Of a DNA stretch of 28,238 nucleotides, positions 18,263-28,075 are shown piece after piece. Numbering within the stretch: the stretch's first letter is position 1; each line of letters opens with the position of its first letter. Origin of the DNA: Euprymna scolopes (Eukaryota > Mollusca > Cephalopoda > Sepiida > Sepiolidae); NCBI GenBank assembly GCA_024364805.1, contig CM044502.1:27910004-27938241 (forward strand). The letters are read 5' to 3'. The notes beneath the pieces are model-generated. The model was not told where the DNA came from. It did not search any database and saw only the letters and a program-made list of their open reading frames with translations. Made by a program: the position numbers and the translations under genes.

Positions 18263-20265
18263 TATCACTAGGCTCTGCCAAACGATTGTGAAGAAAGGAG
18301 CACATGATTCCATGACGTCAGACTTGTGTTAACTAGACGAACTATGGAAAAGCAGAAGCGACTTAATGATTTTTTAAAACCTTTGATTGTGTTCTTCAAA
18401 CTGCAATTAATAATAATATTTTTAATGTGAAAAAGTGTTAGTGGTATTCTGTATGAAGCGATGTAACTGTTACGTCAGAAAAATCGTCTGGTTGTGAACT
18501 TGGTTGACGTGAGCTTGTTTACATACGCATGCGTATCAGATATTCTTGTGCACATGAGGTCTTTATATCTTGCAAACTACTTTTTTCTGTAAAATTTAAA
18601 TAATAGTTTCGTCTTCAGCATAGTCGAAAACCAAATTTGTGGACTGTTGATCACAGCGAAATAAATTTGTTTATAGTGCGCTTCAGTACCAGTGGCGTCA
18701 AACTGTTGAACATTAGGAGTGTCAGAATTCACCATTAAAAAAGGAGTGATTATTTAGACTCGCTATCTTTCGAAGCTTATAACAATATGAATAATGTAAT
18801 TTAAACCTTAATTTTTTTTTTCAATAAAAGGAGCAAAGACCAAACTTTAAAATAATAAAAGGTTTTATTGAAAAATATACAATATTTTTTTTTAAATCGG
18901 TTTTCTTTAAAAAAGATTCCACAAAATTCAACAAATTTTAACTTAATCTAAATATAATAATAATATATAAATTAAAAAAAATCACTTACCTATATAAAAT
19001 GGGTAGGGGTGGAGGGTAGGAGTATCAGAATTTTGGGGGAATTTTTGACACCCCTAACAGAAAACTGCAAATAAAATATAAAAAACTTGTAATTTCTCTT
19101 TTTAAAGTGGGTTGTTTTTCTTTATGGAATATACTTCCAAAATAAACTATTAAAGTTGTTTAAAGAATAACAAATATCATTTTTTATTTTAAAAAAAAAC
19201 AGTGTTTACAGAGTGCATGCGCGCATTCATGCAGCCATGCTTTTTACGTAATGAAATCAATTGAATTTTACGAGTTAAATTTTTAAACTTTAAAAATCTA
19301 TCAAGATTTTTCTATTGGCTCAATTTTTATATTTTCAGGGTTAATGTGAAATTTTATGCTCTTTCCAATAAACCGAATGTAATATTTTAGACAAACGTTT
19401 TTTTTTTTTAAATTCACCCCCACCTTTTGAAATGTCTATTAAAATTTAAATAATTAATTTACTCAAAAGTTTTATATATCACAAATTGAAGATAAAAAAC
19501 AATAAAATATTCTAATTTAAAAAGTTCAAAGTGTAAAACCTTTCTTTTTTTTAAAACCACATTAATGTTTTTTTAAATGAAAGCTCATGCTATGCTTAGA
19601 TTGTCAAGTAAATATCGGACGCTGACGACAATTTTTTATCTATTTCATTCAATATTTTCTTTTTTTTAGATATTAAAAAAAAAACAATTCACTTGATAAA
19701 GAAGAAATAAAATATATTAACTAAAAATTCATGTATTTCATTAAGAGAATAAAAAAAATAAAAAAATCGGTAGAGTGGGTTTTTTTCTTAAACGGCAAAA
19801 ACTGGTAAGTGAAGGTCTTCATTTTTCACCTAAGGTGACCCAAAAATACTAATTTTGGTTTACAGCACACAATAGAAAGAGACATTAATTGTGGCGCTTC
19901 GAAGCCACCGGAAGATAAACTCTGGAAAATCAGACACTTGTCCCCCTTTTATTTGAACAAATACTGTTAGAAATTTGCTCATTATATGTTACCGTGACAT
20001 AAGTTGACATATATTCGGTGTTTTTGTAATAGTATTTTGTCTAGTTTATTTTTATAACACCTTTTCCCAAACTTACCATGTTAAAGAGATTGTTGGGCGC
20101 CATTTTTAATTTTCCAATACATCAGTAAACACTGCATGTTTTTCGAGCTGAATAAACATGTTACATTGAATAAAAACACAAAAAATATATCCAGTTAGGT
20201 AGAAAAGTAACTTATCTTGCCTTTGATAACATTTATTTGTTATATATTTGTTTTTTGACAACTTT
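18263..20265. other. Unassigned, strongly AT-rich stretch
   Basis: No ORF or RNA gene was recognised. Numerous A and T tracts are present. A perfect 14-bp palindrome ATACGCATGCGTAT lies at 18523-18536. Two similar short blocks end in a GTGTCAGAATT/GTATCAGAATTTT motif near 18719 and 19021, hinting at further repeat copies. Confidence 0.35.
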
Positions 20266-20439
20266 TTCGAATCTACGTGTACAGTAATACAAACCCGCAA
20301 CGTCTCTTCTGTGGGAGAGAGGTTGCAGGGTAGAGAAAAGGGCATCCCCCACTAAGTCATGAAGTCTATTTTGTACTCTGTCAAGGCAGGATAGGCTGTT
20401 TTTTGCAGCTCCTGCCCAGATATGGCAACAGTATTCCAT
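20266..20439 (-). pseudogene. LINE reverse transcriptase C-terminal fragment
   Basis: The minus frame reads MEYCCHIWAGAAKNSLSC, LDRVQNRLHDLVGD and LQPLSHRRDVAGL. This matches the end of the RT region in Jockey/CR1-like non-LTR elements (MEYCSHIWxGAPxSSLxxLDRVQxRAxRLIGD ... LxHRRxVAxL). Only about 55 codons remain, and at 20440 the text changes abruptly to a dispersed repeat. A dead, truncated copy. It is in the opposite orientation to the LINE pieces near 15.4-16.0 kb. Confidence 0.75.
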
Positions 20440-20552
20440 CCTTTAACCTTACAACTGAATAAAAAAACATATCCAACTTTAAATTTACTTGGAAATACGA
20501 TTTAAAAGATAGAGCGGCAGCGGCACTCTCTGCATTAGCACCTTTACGCCGT
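20440..20552 (+). repeat. Dispersed repeat family F, copy 1
   Basis: Begins TTTAACCTTACAACTGAATAAA and continues through TTACTTGGAAATACGATTTAAA and a GCGG..CACTCTCTGC block. Four further copies lie at 21268-21364, 22128-22574, 23318-23480 and 23898-24060. The copy directly abuts the LINE fragment. Non-coding. Confidence 0.65.
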
Positions 20553-20860
20553 TTAACAACGGCCACCGTGGTTTACCTATCACTTATTTATTTTTCCCCT
20601 GTTAATATTATAGTTAAGTCTGCTATTGACGATAATAATTTTACGGCAAGGGAGAACGATTGTTCAGGCCCTCTCAGTTTAGTTTTGTCAAACCGGCTAC
20701 ATTCGCGAAATTTGGCCGATAAAAGTCACCGTTTCCAAAATGGGGGATCGATTTACTAAAACGTTGAATTTAAAACAGAGCATGCCTTTAAAAATGTCAT
20801 GGATTTATTTCTTACATTTTATAATCTGGTAGATCTGTGACCATACGATAATAATCTGCT

Positions 20861-20890
<30 letters not shown>
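20553..20890. other. Unassigned stretch ending in a 30-base A tract
   Basis: Contains a 63-codon plus frame (20568-20759) with no known domain. It ends with the A tract at 20862-20891, against which the next foldback element starts. Confidence 0.35.
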
Positions 20891-20894
<4 letters not shown>

Positions 20895-22106
20895 GTACTG
20901 GTGCATGGTACTGGTCGCGATTAGAGTTCCCTGCCGAACACCCTAAAAAAACACTGACTTCTCCCTACGCATCAGCAAAGGACATGTTTTAGTTGCCATA
21001 GTAACTAAGCGATCATGAATTTTTATCGACTTAATATTTGAATCTAAAAATAAAAAGTGCGAATTAGTATAGAAATCACTTATCTCAAAAACACTTCCGT
21101 CTCCAAACTGCAAACTAGTGAAGAATTGTGTTTATGAATATTGAAATAAAAGACATTACTACACATTTATTAATAATATCTCACTTTTAATCACTTTTAT
21201 CGACTTTTTTTTTTTTAACTGTTTTACTGTTTATGTGTCACTTTTATCGACTTTTTTAGGCGAATTTGCACCCTCCCGATGTTAAGAATGGCTTTTAATT
21301 AAGCTTAGAAATATGATTTAAAATATAGCGCGGATCATAAGTGCAGTAAGTGCACTAGCACCCATTTTTTTATCAATAAATGTTTAGTAATTATTTTTCT
21401 TTTAATATTCATAAACAGTAAAAACGTCATTTAAAAAAGAAAATGCTATTTAAAAAAAAGAAAAGAAAAAGTCGATAAAAGTGACACATAAACAGTAAAA
21501 AAAAAAAGTTGATAAAAGTGATTAAAAACAAAGGCGATAAAAGTGAGATATTATGCAAATAATTAAGTAGAATCTCATTTTACGGAATTAGCTAAGAGTG
21601 TTAATTTACAATAACACCTATGGCACCATTGGCACTTCTGCATGTCAGTAACATCAAGCGAATGCGTGTAATTTAGTTTCAAGAACCGCCGACAGATGTC
21701 GTTTGTCAGCCAAAGAACCGGGGTCGATGATTATTGTTGTAATGAAAAAAAAAATTTCATTCAACACACAAAACTAAAAACACATAGAAATGAAAAAAGT
21801 TGGGAAATTATTTTAATATTCATTTTAAGAAAATGCTATTTAAAAAAGAAAAGAAAAAGTCGATAAAAGTGAGACATAAACGGTAAAAAAAAAGTCGATA
21901 AAAGTGATTAAAAGTGAGATATTATTAATAAATGTGTAGTAATGTCTTTTATTTCAATATTCATAAACAGTAAAACAAAGTCGATAAAAATTCATGATCG
22001 TTTAGTTACTATGGCAACTAAAACATGTCCTTTGCTCATGCGTAGGGAGAAGTCAGTGTTTTTTTAGGGTGTTCGGCACGGAACTGTAATCGCGACCAGT
22101 ACCCAT
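20891..22106. mobile_element. Nested foldback element, 1.2 kb, with repeated GTCGATAAAAGTGA motif
   Basis: The ends are inverted copies: ATGGGTACTGG at 20891 and CCAGTACCCAT at 22096-22106. The arms (20891-21035 plus about 21140-21262 on the left; about 21838-22106 on the right) stay alignable over 250 bp, through CCGAACACCCTAAAAAAACA and TTGCCATAGTAACTAA. A ~100-bp block sits only in the left arm. Inside, a block around AAAATGCTATTTAAAAAA is directly repeated (about 21442 and 21832). CGATAAAAGTGA or its complement occurs about six or seven times. No coding capacity. A MITE or foldback transposon with secondary rearrangement; no target duplication found. Confidence 0.75.
21268..21364. repeat. 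Dispersed repeat family F, copy 2 (rearranged, inside the foldback)
   Basis: The left half (ACCCTCCCGATGTTAAGAAT then GGCTTTT) is the reverse complement of the first module of the family. The right half (GAAATATGATTTAAAATATA then GCGCGGATC) is in direct orientation. The two halves of this copy therefore point in opposite senses, unlike those of copies 3 to 5. Confidence 0.65.
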
Positions 22107-22127
22107 TTATTGATCCGAGCTGAAATA

Positions 22128-22574
22128 CCGTTATTATTTAAAAAGCCATTCTTAACATAGGAGGGGAGGGTGTTTTGTACCTTTTCTATACTTTAACCTT
22201 TAATAAAACCTTTTATACCTTTTTATACTTTAACCTTTAATTGAATAAAAAACGGCGATTTTGCAGAGATGGCCAGCAGCACTACAGGCCGACCCAGTAC
22301 GAAACGAAATAAAAAAACATTTCGTTTTTATTTTATTCGTTTTTCTGTTACATAAAAAGTTAAAAATATAATTCGTTCGTTTTCGAGTTAAATAATTCGT
22401 TAAATTCACCGGAGTAGATATTTGGCGTGTCCCCCTCTCTTAAAAGTACCGGGTCGGCCTGTAGTGCTGGTGCTGGGCTGGCCGTCTCTGTAAAATCGTC
22501 TAAAAAACATAAAACTTTAATTAAACTCGGAAATACGATTTTAAAAAAATAGCGCGGATCAGTAAGTGCACTAG
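22128..22574 (+). repeat. Dispersed repeat family F, copy 3 (interrupted by a MITE)
   Basis: It has the order AAAAAGCCATTCTTAACAT, GGGAGGGTGTTTTGTACC, TTTAATTGAATAAA, then after the inserted element ATAAAACTTTAATTAAACT and TAGCGCGGATCA. Copies 4 and 5 show the same text without the insertion, and thus serve as related empty sites. Confidence 0.75.
22254..22500. mobile_element. 247-bp MITE with terminal inverted repeats and 8-bp target duplication
   Basis: The left arm (22254-22300) and right arm (22446-22500) are inverted copies. They share CGATTTTRCAGAGAYGGCCAG and GCACTACAGGCCGACCC; the right arm has about eight extra bases. TAAAAAAC flanks both sides (22246-22253 and 22501-22508). Uninterrupted sister copies of the host repeat (near 23390-23420 and 23970-24015) show where it landed. 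An 8-bp duplication suits hAT-type elements. No coding capacity. Confidence 0.85.
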
Positions 22575-22940
22575 AACCAAAAATGTAAAACAGAGGGAGG
22601 TACCGCTTCTTCCATACGTGCGTCGATAAATAAATATATTTATAAATATCAATAAATAAATATTTCGGCGGATGTTTAGGAAAGTGACCACCTCTAATTC
22701 CACAATATTTCTTCTATGGCAAACAAATAACATTTTAAAGATTAATGTGATATTTTGAAATATGATTTTACTTACAGTTTATCGTCCTTAGAAGATGTTT
22801 GAAAAAGTTTCGTTATGTTCAACAATCAACAAGTTGCCGTGGAACAAAAAGGTGTTACGTCACACAACTTTGAAACAATTTGATTGGATGATTTAAAAAA
22901 GATAATGAAACTGTTTTTCCACGAACTTTTTAACAAGATA
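22575..22940. other. Unassigned AT-rich stretch
   Basis: A 70-codon minus frame (22521-22733) reads AT-rich repeat sequence and has no recognisable domain. Nothing else assigned. Confidence 0.35.
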
Positions 22941-24121
22941 AAAATCTTTTTCTTTAAGTTCGGTTAAAAGATAAAAATAAAAAACATTTTGTTATAGTTA
23001 GCTAGCGTCTTCCCTAATTTTCTGCGGAGCGATACTGGAAGCGTTGACAAGGAAAATCTGTTTCTTTAGCTTTTTTAAAATTTTTATTTATTTTTTTTTA
23101 TTTTTGGTACTCTTGAAGAATTTGACCCAGATGCCCGGGAATTCCCGTCAAACATGGATCGGGCGAGACCGGCAATCATCGGTTTCAGCCGAGCGTTGTC
23201 GCAGACTAATTTAAAAACAAACAAAAACCTACCCTTAAAGGACTGAAAATATTTTTATTGTATTTATTTATTTATTTTGGTACTAGTACAGTGCACAGAG
23301 TGCCGGACGTAAATAATAACGTTATTATTTAAAAAGCCATTCTTAACATGGGGGAGGGGAGGGTGTTTTGTACCTATTACTTTAACCTTACAATTGAATA
23401 ATAAAAAAAAACATATCATAAAACTTTAATTAAACTTGGAAATACGATTTAAAATATAGCGCGGATCACTCTCTGCTCTGCACAGCAGCAGCAGTTTGTG
23501 TGTGTGTGTGTGTGTGTGTGTGACAGTGTGTGTGTGTGTGACAGTGTGTGTGTGTGTGACAGTGTGTGTGCAAAATATTTATCAACAAAAAGAAATAAAT
23601 CTTTCTTTAAGTTCGGTTAAAAGATAAAAATAAAAAACATTCTTTAGCTTTTTTTAATTTTTATTTATTTTTTTTATTTTTGGTACTCTTGAAGAATTAG
23701 ACCCAGATGCCCGGGAATTCCCGTCAAACATGGATCGGGCGAGACCGGCAATCATCGGTTTCAGCAGACTAATTTAAAAACAAACAAAAACCTAGTCTTA
23801 AATGTCTGAAAATATTTTTATTGTATTTATTTATTTTATTTTATTTTTTTGGTACTAGTGCAGTACAGTAGTAGTGCACAGTGCCGGACGTAAATAATAA
23901 CGTTATTATTTAAAAAGCCATTCTTAACATGGGGAGGGGAGGGTGTTTTGTACCTATTCTATACTTTAACCCTAAAAACATATCATAAAAGTTTTATGAT
24001 AAAACTTTAATTAAACTTGGAAATACGATTTAAAAAATAGCGCGGATCACTCTCTGCTGTACACAGCAACAGCACCATTTTTGTGTGTGTGTGTGTGTGC
24101 AAAATATTTATCAACAAAAAG
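22941..24121 (+). repeat. Tandem duplication of a ~0.53-0.66 kb unit
   Basis: Unit 1 (22941-23596) and unit 2 (23597-24121) share, in order, TTTAAGTTCGGTTAAAAGAT, GACCCAGATGCCCGGGAATT, CATGGATCGGGCGAGACCGG, GTGCCGGACGTAAATAATAA, repeat family F (copies 4 and 5), a (TG)n run and GCAAAATATTTATCAACAAA. Long stretches are identical, so the duplication is fairly young. Unit 1 has an extra block of about 93 bp at 22988-23064 and 12 bp near 23203-23214. Confidence 0.9.
23497..23571. repeat. (TG)n microsatellite with TGACAG interruptions
   Basis: A long TG run followed by three TGACAG breaks, each followed by another TG run. The counterpart in the second duplication unit (about 24079-24100) is a short plain TG run, so the array differs strongly between the two copies. 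Confidence 0.95.
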
Positions 24122-24904
24122 TTTTTTTTTTCTTTTTTCTTCAAGGAAGGATGAACGTTTTACTTTTTTTAACCGTAAATTGTTATGTGTAAGTACAAGT
24201 TTATTTTTATTAGGACTTTTGTTCAGTCAAATTTTTTTTGGGGGGGAGTGGGGGGGGCACATAAATTTTATATATAAAAAGTGGGTGCTCATTTTACGTT
24301 AAATTTATATAGGAAAGTGATCCCCCACATTTTGAAAACGTAATTTCTTCATATCATTAAAACTACTTATCTGCCCCAAATTTAAATGTGATATTCGTTT
24401 CAGTACCACCGAAAACCCAAAAAAGTCGTCATTTTAAAGTTTTTTAGGAAGTTGGAAAGAAACTTGATATTGACCATATATATAAAGAAAATACGTAAAA
24501 ATATGAGCAGTCTTGCAGTTAAGCCCGGCAAACTCGGAAGTAAGTTCGACATTCGACAACTCTAGAAGGGTTATATCAGTATTTACACCGCCAAATCATG
24601 TGTTATTTTGTTAAGAAAATCATATTGAACGAATTGGAAATAACCACTTGATTAAATAACTTGGATCAAGTAAAGATAAGATACCTCGTAGCAGACGACA
24701 AAAATAGGCGAACAATTTAAGGAGCACCGTTTGTTCGACCTTGACATTGCCATTAGTTGTTTCTAAACTTGTAAACAGGTCAAATAGCAGACATATTCGA
24801 ATGTTCGCGAGCAAGACTTTTTAAAATATATTTACAAAACTTTTAAAGATTTCAAAGAAAAAATATATATTTACAAAACATTTTCTTTAATATCAAATAT
24901 TTAC
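24122..24904. other. Unassigned stretch before the Gypsy fossil
   Basis: Contains G-rich runs near 24240-24258 and a 64-codon minus frame (24620-24814) with no known family. Three irregular repeats of ATATTTACAAAAC end at about 24840, 24879 and 24909. The last one touches the end of the Gypsy fossil. Confidence 0.35.
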
Positions 24905-24909
24905 AAAAC

Positions 24910-25384
24910 TTTGAAGTATGGCTCTGGCTATTGTTGAAGCTGAAGTATCCTTAACGGCTATGGCAGTAGGCCATCTGCTGAATCTATCGACGATAGTCAG
25001 AATGTGGGTATGTCTCTTTGAAGTTGGTAACAATCCTACCAAATCGATGTGGATGTTGGTGAATCTAGCATTGGGTGTGCTAAAGGAACCTAGTGGTTAT
25101 TTCATGTGTCTGTGAATTTTATGCTTTTGACAAGCTATGCACGTCTTAGTCCAATTTCGAATATCTGTGTTCATAATCAGCCATACGAAAGGTTGCATAA
25201 TTAGCTTTAGAGTAGCTTTTTTTCCTGGGTGAGATAAATTGTGAAGATGTTGGAAAATTTGTCGTCTGATGCTAGGTGAGATATATACGGTCGTGGTTGA
25301 CTCTTTGCTGTATCGCAATAAACAATCGCTGTACTGAAGGGTATGGGGATTTTTTCGAGTTGTAAGGATGTTTTTCCTGAACAT
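24910..25384 (-). pseudogene. CsRn1-type Ty3/Gypsy integrase fossil
   Basis: On the minus strand the zinc-binding part reads FQHLHNLSHPGKKATLKLI then CIACQKHK (HHCC type, 25100-25270). The start of the catalytic core follows (FTNIHIDLVG and TIVDRFSRWPTA, about 24950-25060). The element's text ends near 24910. Broken fossil, part of the element that runs to the window end. Confidence 0.8.
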
Positions 25385-25409
25385 CTTTAAGCGTTGTGTC
25401 TGATTCCTG

Positions 25410-25817
25410 TTATTGTGCTATCGATTCCATGCTTAGCGAGCTGGAATTTAGAGAAGTCATCATGGCTCTGGATAAGGCATCTGCTACAATCTTCTCCTGG
25501 CCCTTCACGTATCTCATATCTGTGGAGTACTGTGCAATGCAATTGAGATGTCTGATTTCTCGTGGGCCATATTTGTCTACATGTGTGTGTAGCGCGTATG
25601 TGAACGGTTTGTGATCTGTATAGATCGTGAAATTTCTGCCTTCCAAAACGTGTTTGAAATGTTTAATCTCCAGGTAAATTGGCAATAATTCCCTCGAAAA
25701 TGTGCTGTATTTTCTTTGCGTGTTGTTTAGCTTAACCGAAAAAAATGATATAGGAGTCATCCCATCATCGGTCAGCTGGTGTATGACTGCTCCTACGACT
25801 ACGTTTGACGCATCCAT
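25410..25817 (-). pseudogene. CsRn1-type Ty3/Gypsy RNase H fossil
   Basis: The minus frame begins MDASNVVVGAVIHQL and continues ISFFSVKLNNTQRKYSTFSR then ELLPIYLEIKHF, YTDHKPFTYAL and a closing KIVADALSRA. These are the D-E-D type RNase H blocks and the VADALSR ending usual in Ty3/Gypsy pol. Lies between RT and integrase as expected. Part of the broken element. Confidence 0.85.
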
Positions 25818-25879
25818 TGTAAGTGTGAGTCTGGTATCTTCCTATAGTAGTTAATTATCCCTATAAATTGACAGACTTG

Positions 25880-26560
25880 TCAAACAGATGTGGGCTGTGG
25901 AAAATTAGCGATAACACTCACTTTTTCGAGTAGTGGTGATATTCCGCCCTTGTCAATCCTGTGTCTGAGGAAGTTGACTTTTGATTGGCGAAGAAGCATT
26001 TTTCGTTTACTTTTAGGCCGTAGTGAGATAATCTCTGGAAAGTGCTCCAGGTGTTGTTTATGTTCGTCAAGGTATTTACTAGCAATTAGGACATCATCCA
26101 CGTATGCAAATATGAATGGCAATGTTCTGAAAACCTTGTCTATTAAACATTGGAAAGTTTGACTAGCATTTCCAAGTGCGAATGAATTCGTAAAATCCAA
26201 ATGGTGTGGTCAAGGCTGTTTTGTGGATATCCTCCTCTGCTATGGGAACTTGATAGTATGCCTTCACTAGATCCACCTTTGAAAATGTTGTCGCTTTCTG
26301 TAATCCGATCGCGAAATCGTGGATGTGAGGAATTGGGTATCTGTCCGGTACAGTTTGTGCATTTAGTCTTCTGAAATCGCCACATGGGCGCCAGGATGTA
26401 CTCTCCGATTTCTGCACCATGTGTAATGGAGAAGACGATGCGCTTTTCGAGGGTCGGATAATTTGTTGTTGTAACATGTGCTGAAATTCTTCCTTCGCTA
26501 TTTGGTATTTATCCAGTTTTAAACATCTGGGGATGGCATGGACTGGTTGTCCAGTTGTTT
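25880..26560 (-). pseudogene. CsRn1-type Ty3/Gypsy reverse transcriptase fossil
   Basis: The RT blocks in order on the minus strand are [77 protein letters not shown] (catalytic YVDD), then NFLRHRIDKGGISPL. The order and spacing fit a Ty3/Gypsy RT. Broken; the whole element has perhaps five to eight breaks, and its protein text is much better kept than the Gypsy relic at 0.7-4.4 kb. Confidence 0.85.
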
Positions 26561-26577
26561 TAATGTAGTGTTTAGCA

Positions 26578-27060
26578 CTATGCTTGACCGTGTCCCTGAA
26601 TGGCTGAGACAGTTGCAGATATTTTTTGGAGTAATTGACGGATAGATGGGTCCTCAGGTAGGGCTGAGCTGATACCTGTTGACTGGTATCGAGTGGAGAC
26701 TCCTCTGACCACTAATTTCGTTTGGTTGTCTGTTAATGTGTAGTTGGTCATGTCCACAGAAAAGTTTAGTTTTGCCAGGAAATCCACTCCTATTATGGGC
26801 GTTGTTACGTCAGCTATGGTAAAAATCCACGTGAAAATTCACCTCAAACCGATGTTGATAGTCAGTGATTTATCCCCGAATGTGGATATCTTGGTACCAT
26901 TCACTGCTTGCAAATGATACGATTGGGTCTTAATCTTCTGACTTGTCAGCAGTGGGATTACGCTTTTTTCAGCGCGAGTATCTATTAGAAAATTATATCT
27001 GTGGGTGCTGTCACGGATATAGAATAGACAACCTTTTACAGAACGTCCAGCAACAGTCGC
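26578..27060 (-). pseudogene. CsRn1-type Ty3/Gypsy protease fossil
   Basis: The minus strand carries a retropepsin-like start (YNFLIDT followed by SVIPLL near 26950-27000), then TKISTFGDKSLTINIG, then the IIGVDFLAKLNFSVDMTNY-like end near 26740-26800, joined to an unassigned linker ([17 protein letters not shown]) before RT. It sits between gag and RT as usual. Broken fossil. Confidence 0.65.
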
Positions 27061-27113
27061 CGTCTTTACTGTCTGGCATCCGCATTTCCCTGTTTCGTTC
27101 TATTACTGAAAAA

Positions 27114-27890
27114 ACAAGGATGGGTACAGCGTTGCGCGTTACTGATGAATTTACTATGGTAGAAACAGTGTCTACCCGCTCTGTCGTGTTCCACATTTCG
27201 ACTTCTGCTGGTACTTCTTCGTCTATAGGGCGACCTGTTGTGATGTGAGCGCTAGTGATCTGTCTTCAGTAAATTCTGTATTTGTTTGGATAGGTTCTCG
27301 ACCATTGCTTTTAGCTTGGCTAACTCTTTGTCTCTTCGTTGTATCGGCTGTTGTTGTAGTGAGTTTACTCAGCGTGCCCTGAAGTTCTCGTGAATCCGGT
27401 CTGCTATTTCTTCCAGTTTGTCAGGCTCTGTTCCTTCTGCCGTTGGTGCAAGGATTTGCACTGTTGATGCTGGTAGTTTATCCAGCCACAAACTTCTCAT
27501 GATGTTCTCCGACATCTTGTTATCTCCCAAAAGGGTGCGCATTTGACGTAACAACTGTGATGGAGTGCGGTTTCCAAGTTCAACCTGCGTAAAGAGGTTA
27601 CATAGCATCGACTCGTTCGATAAGCTTGTTTGTTTTAGAATCGCTTCCTTCAGCCGGTCATAAGGGTTTTCTTCTGGTATAGTTTCGAGTAAATCTATTA
27701 CCTCCTCCATGATGTCGGTAGGTAATTTCTCGACCAGGTAAGTGTATTGTGTCCTTTGCGACGTTATCCGCTTCGCACCGAATAAAACTTGGTTTTAGAT
27801 GAACCAGGATTTGATATTGGCTGCGTTAAATACTGGGATGTTTAACGATAGTGTAGCTGGAGAATGTGACAAATTCATACTTTTGTTTCG
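27114..27890 (-). pseudogene. CsRn1-type Ty3/Gypsy gag fossil with CHCC motif
   Basis: The gag frame begins near 27877 (MNLSHSPATLSLNIPVFNA) and continues through EEVIDLLETIPEENPYDRLK and LWLDKLPASTVQILAPTAEG to EEIADRIHENF. Further on is CFYHSKFISNAQRCTHPC (27167-27114), a C-x2-H-x9-C-x3-C motif. That CHCC arrangement in place of the usual CCHC knuckle is, to my knowledge, the mark of the CsRn1/Kabuki clade. Broken fossil. Confidence 0.8.
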
Positions 27891-28052
27891 CTTGATTTAA
27901 TCCCGAAAATGATTTGGAAGTCTTTAAATTGCTGGTCTCTGTTCTTTGTGTAGGCAAGGAGTCGGTGAAGATGGACGTCTACGGCCCCGGTTTAAATGGG
28001 AAAATAGCATGATGTAGAACTGTAGGGTTGTAAAAAGAAGTGTGTGTTTCAT

Positions 28053-28072
28053 TTCACGGTTGGGTGTTACCA
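28053..28072 (-). other. Likely primer binding site of the CsRn1-type element
   Basis: The minus strand reads TGGTAACACCCAACCGTGAA, close to the TGGTGACCCCGACGTG primer site that I recall for this clade (tRNA-Trp). It lies 4 bases inside the presumed LTR edge and about 175 bases before the gag start, as expected. Confidence 0.4.
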
Positions 28073-28075
28073 ATT

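Noticed and set aside
25396-26162. Plus-strand frames over the CsRn1-type element
   Set aside because: Antisense shadows of RT and RNase H.
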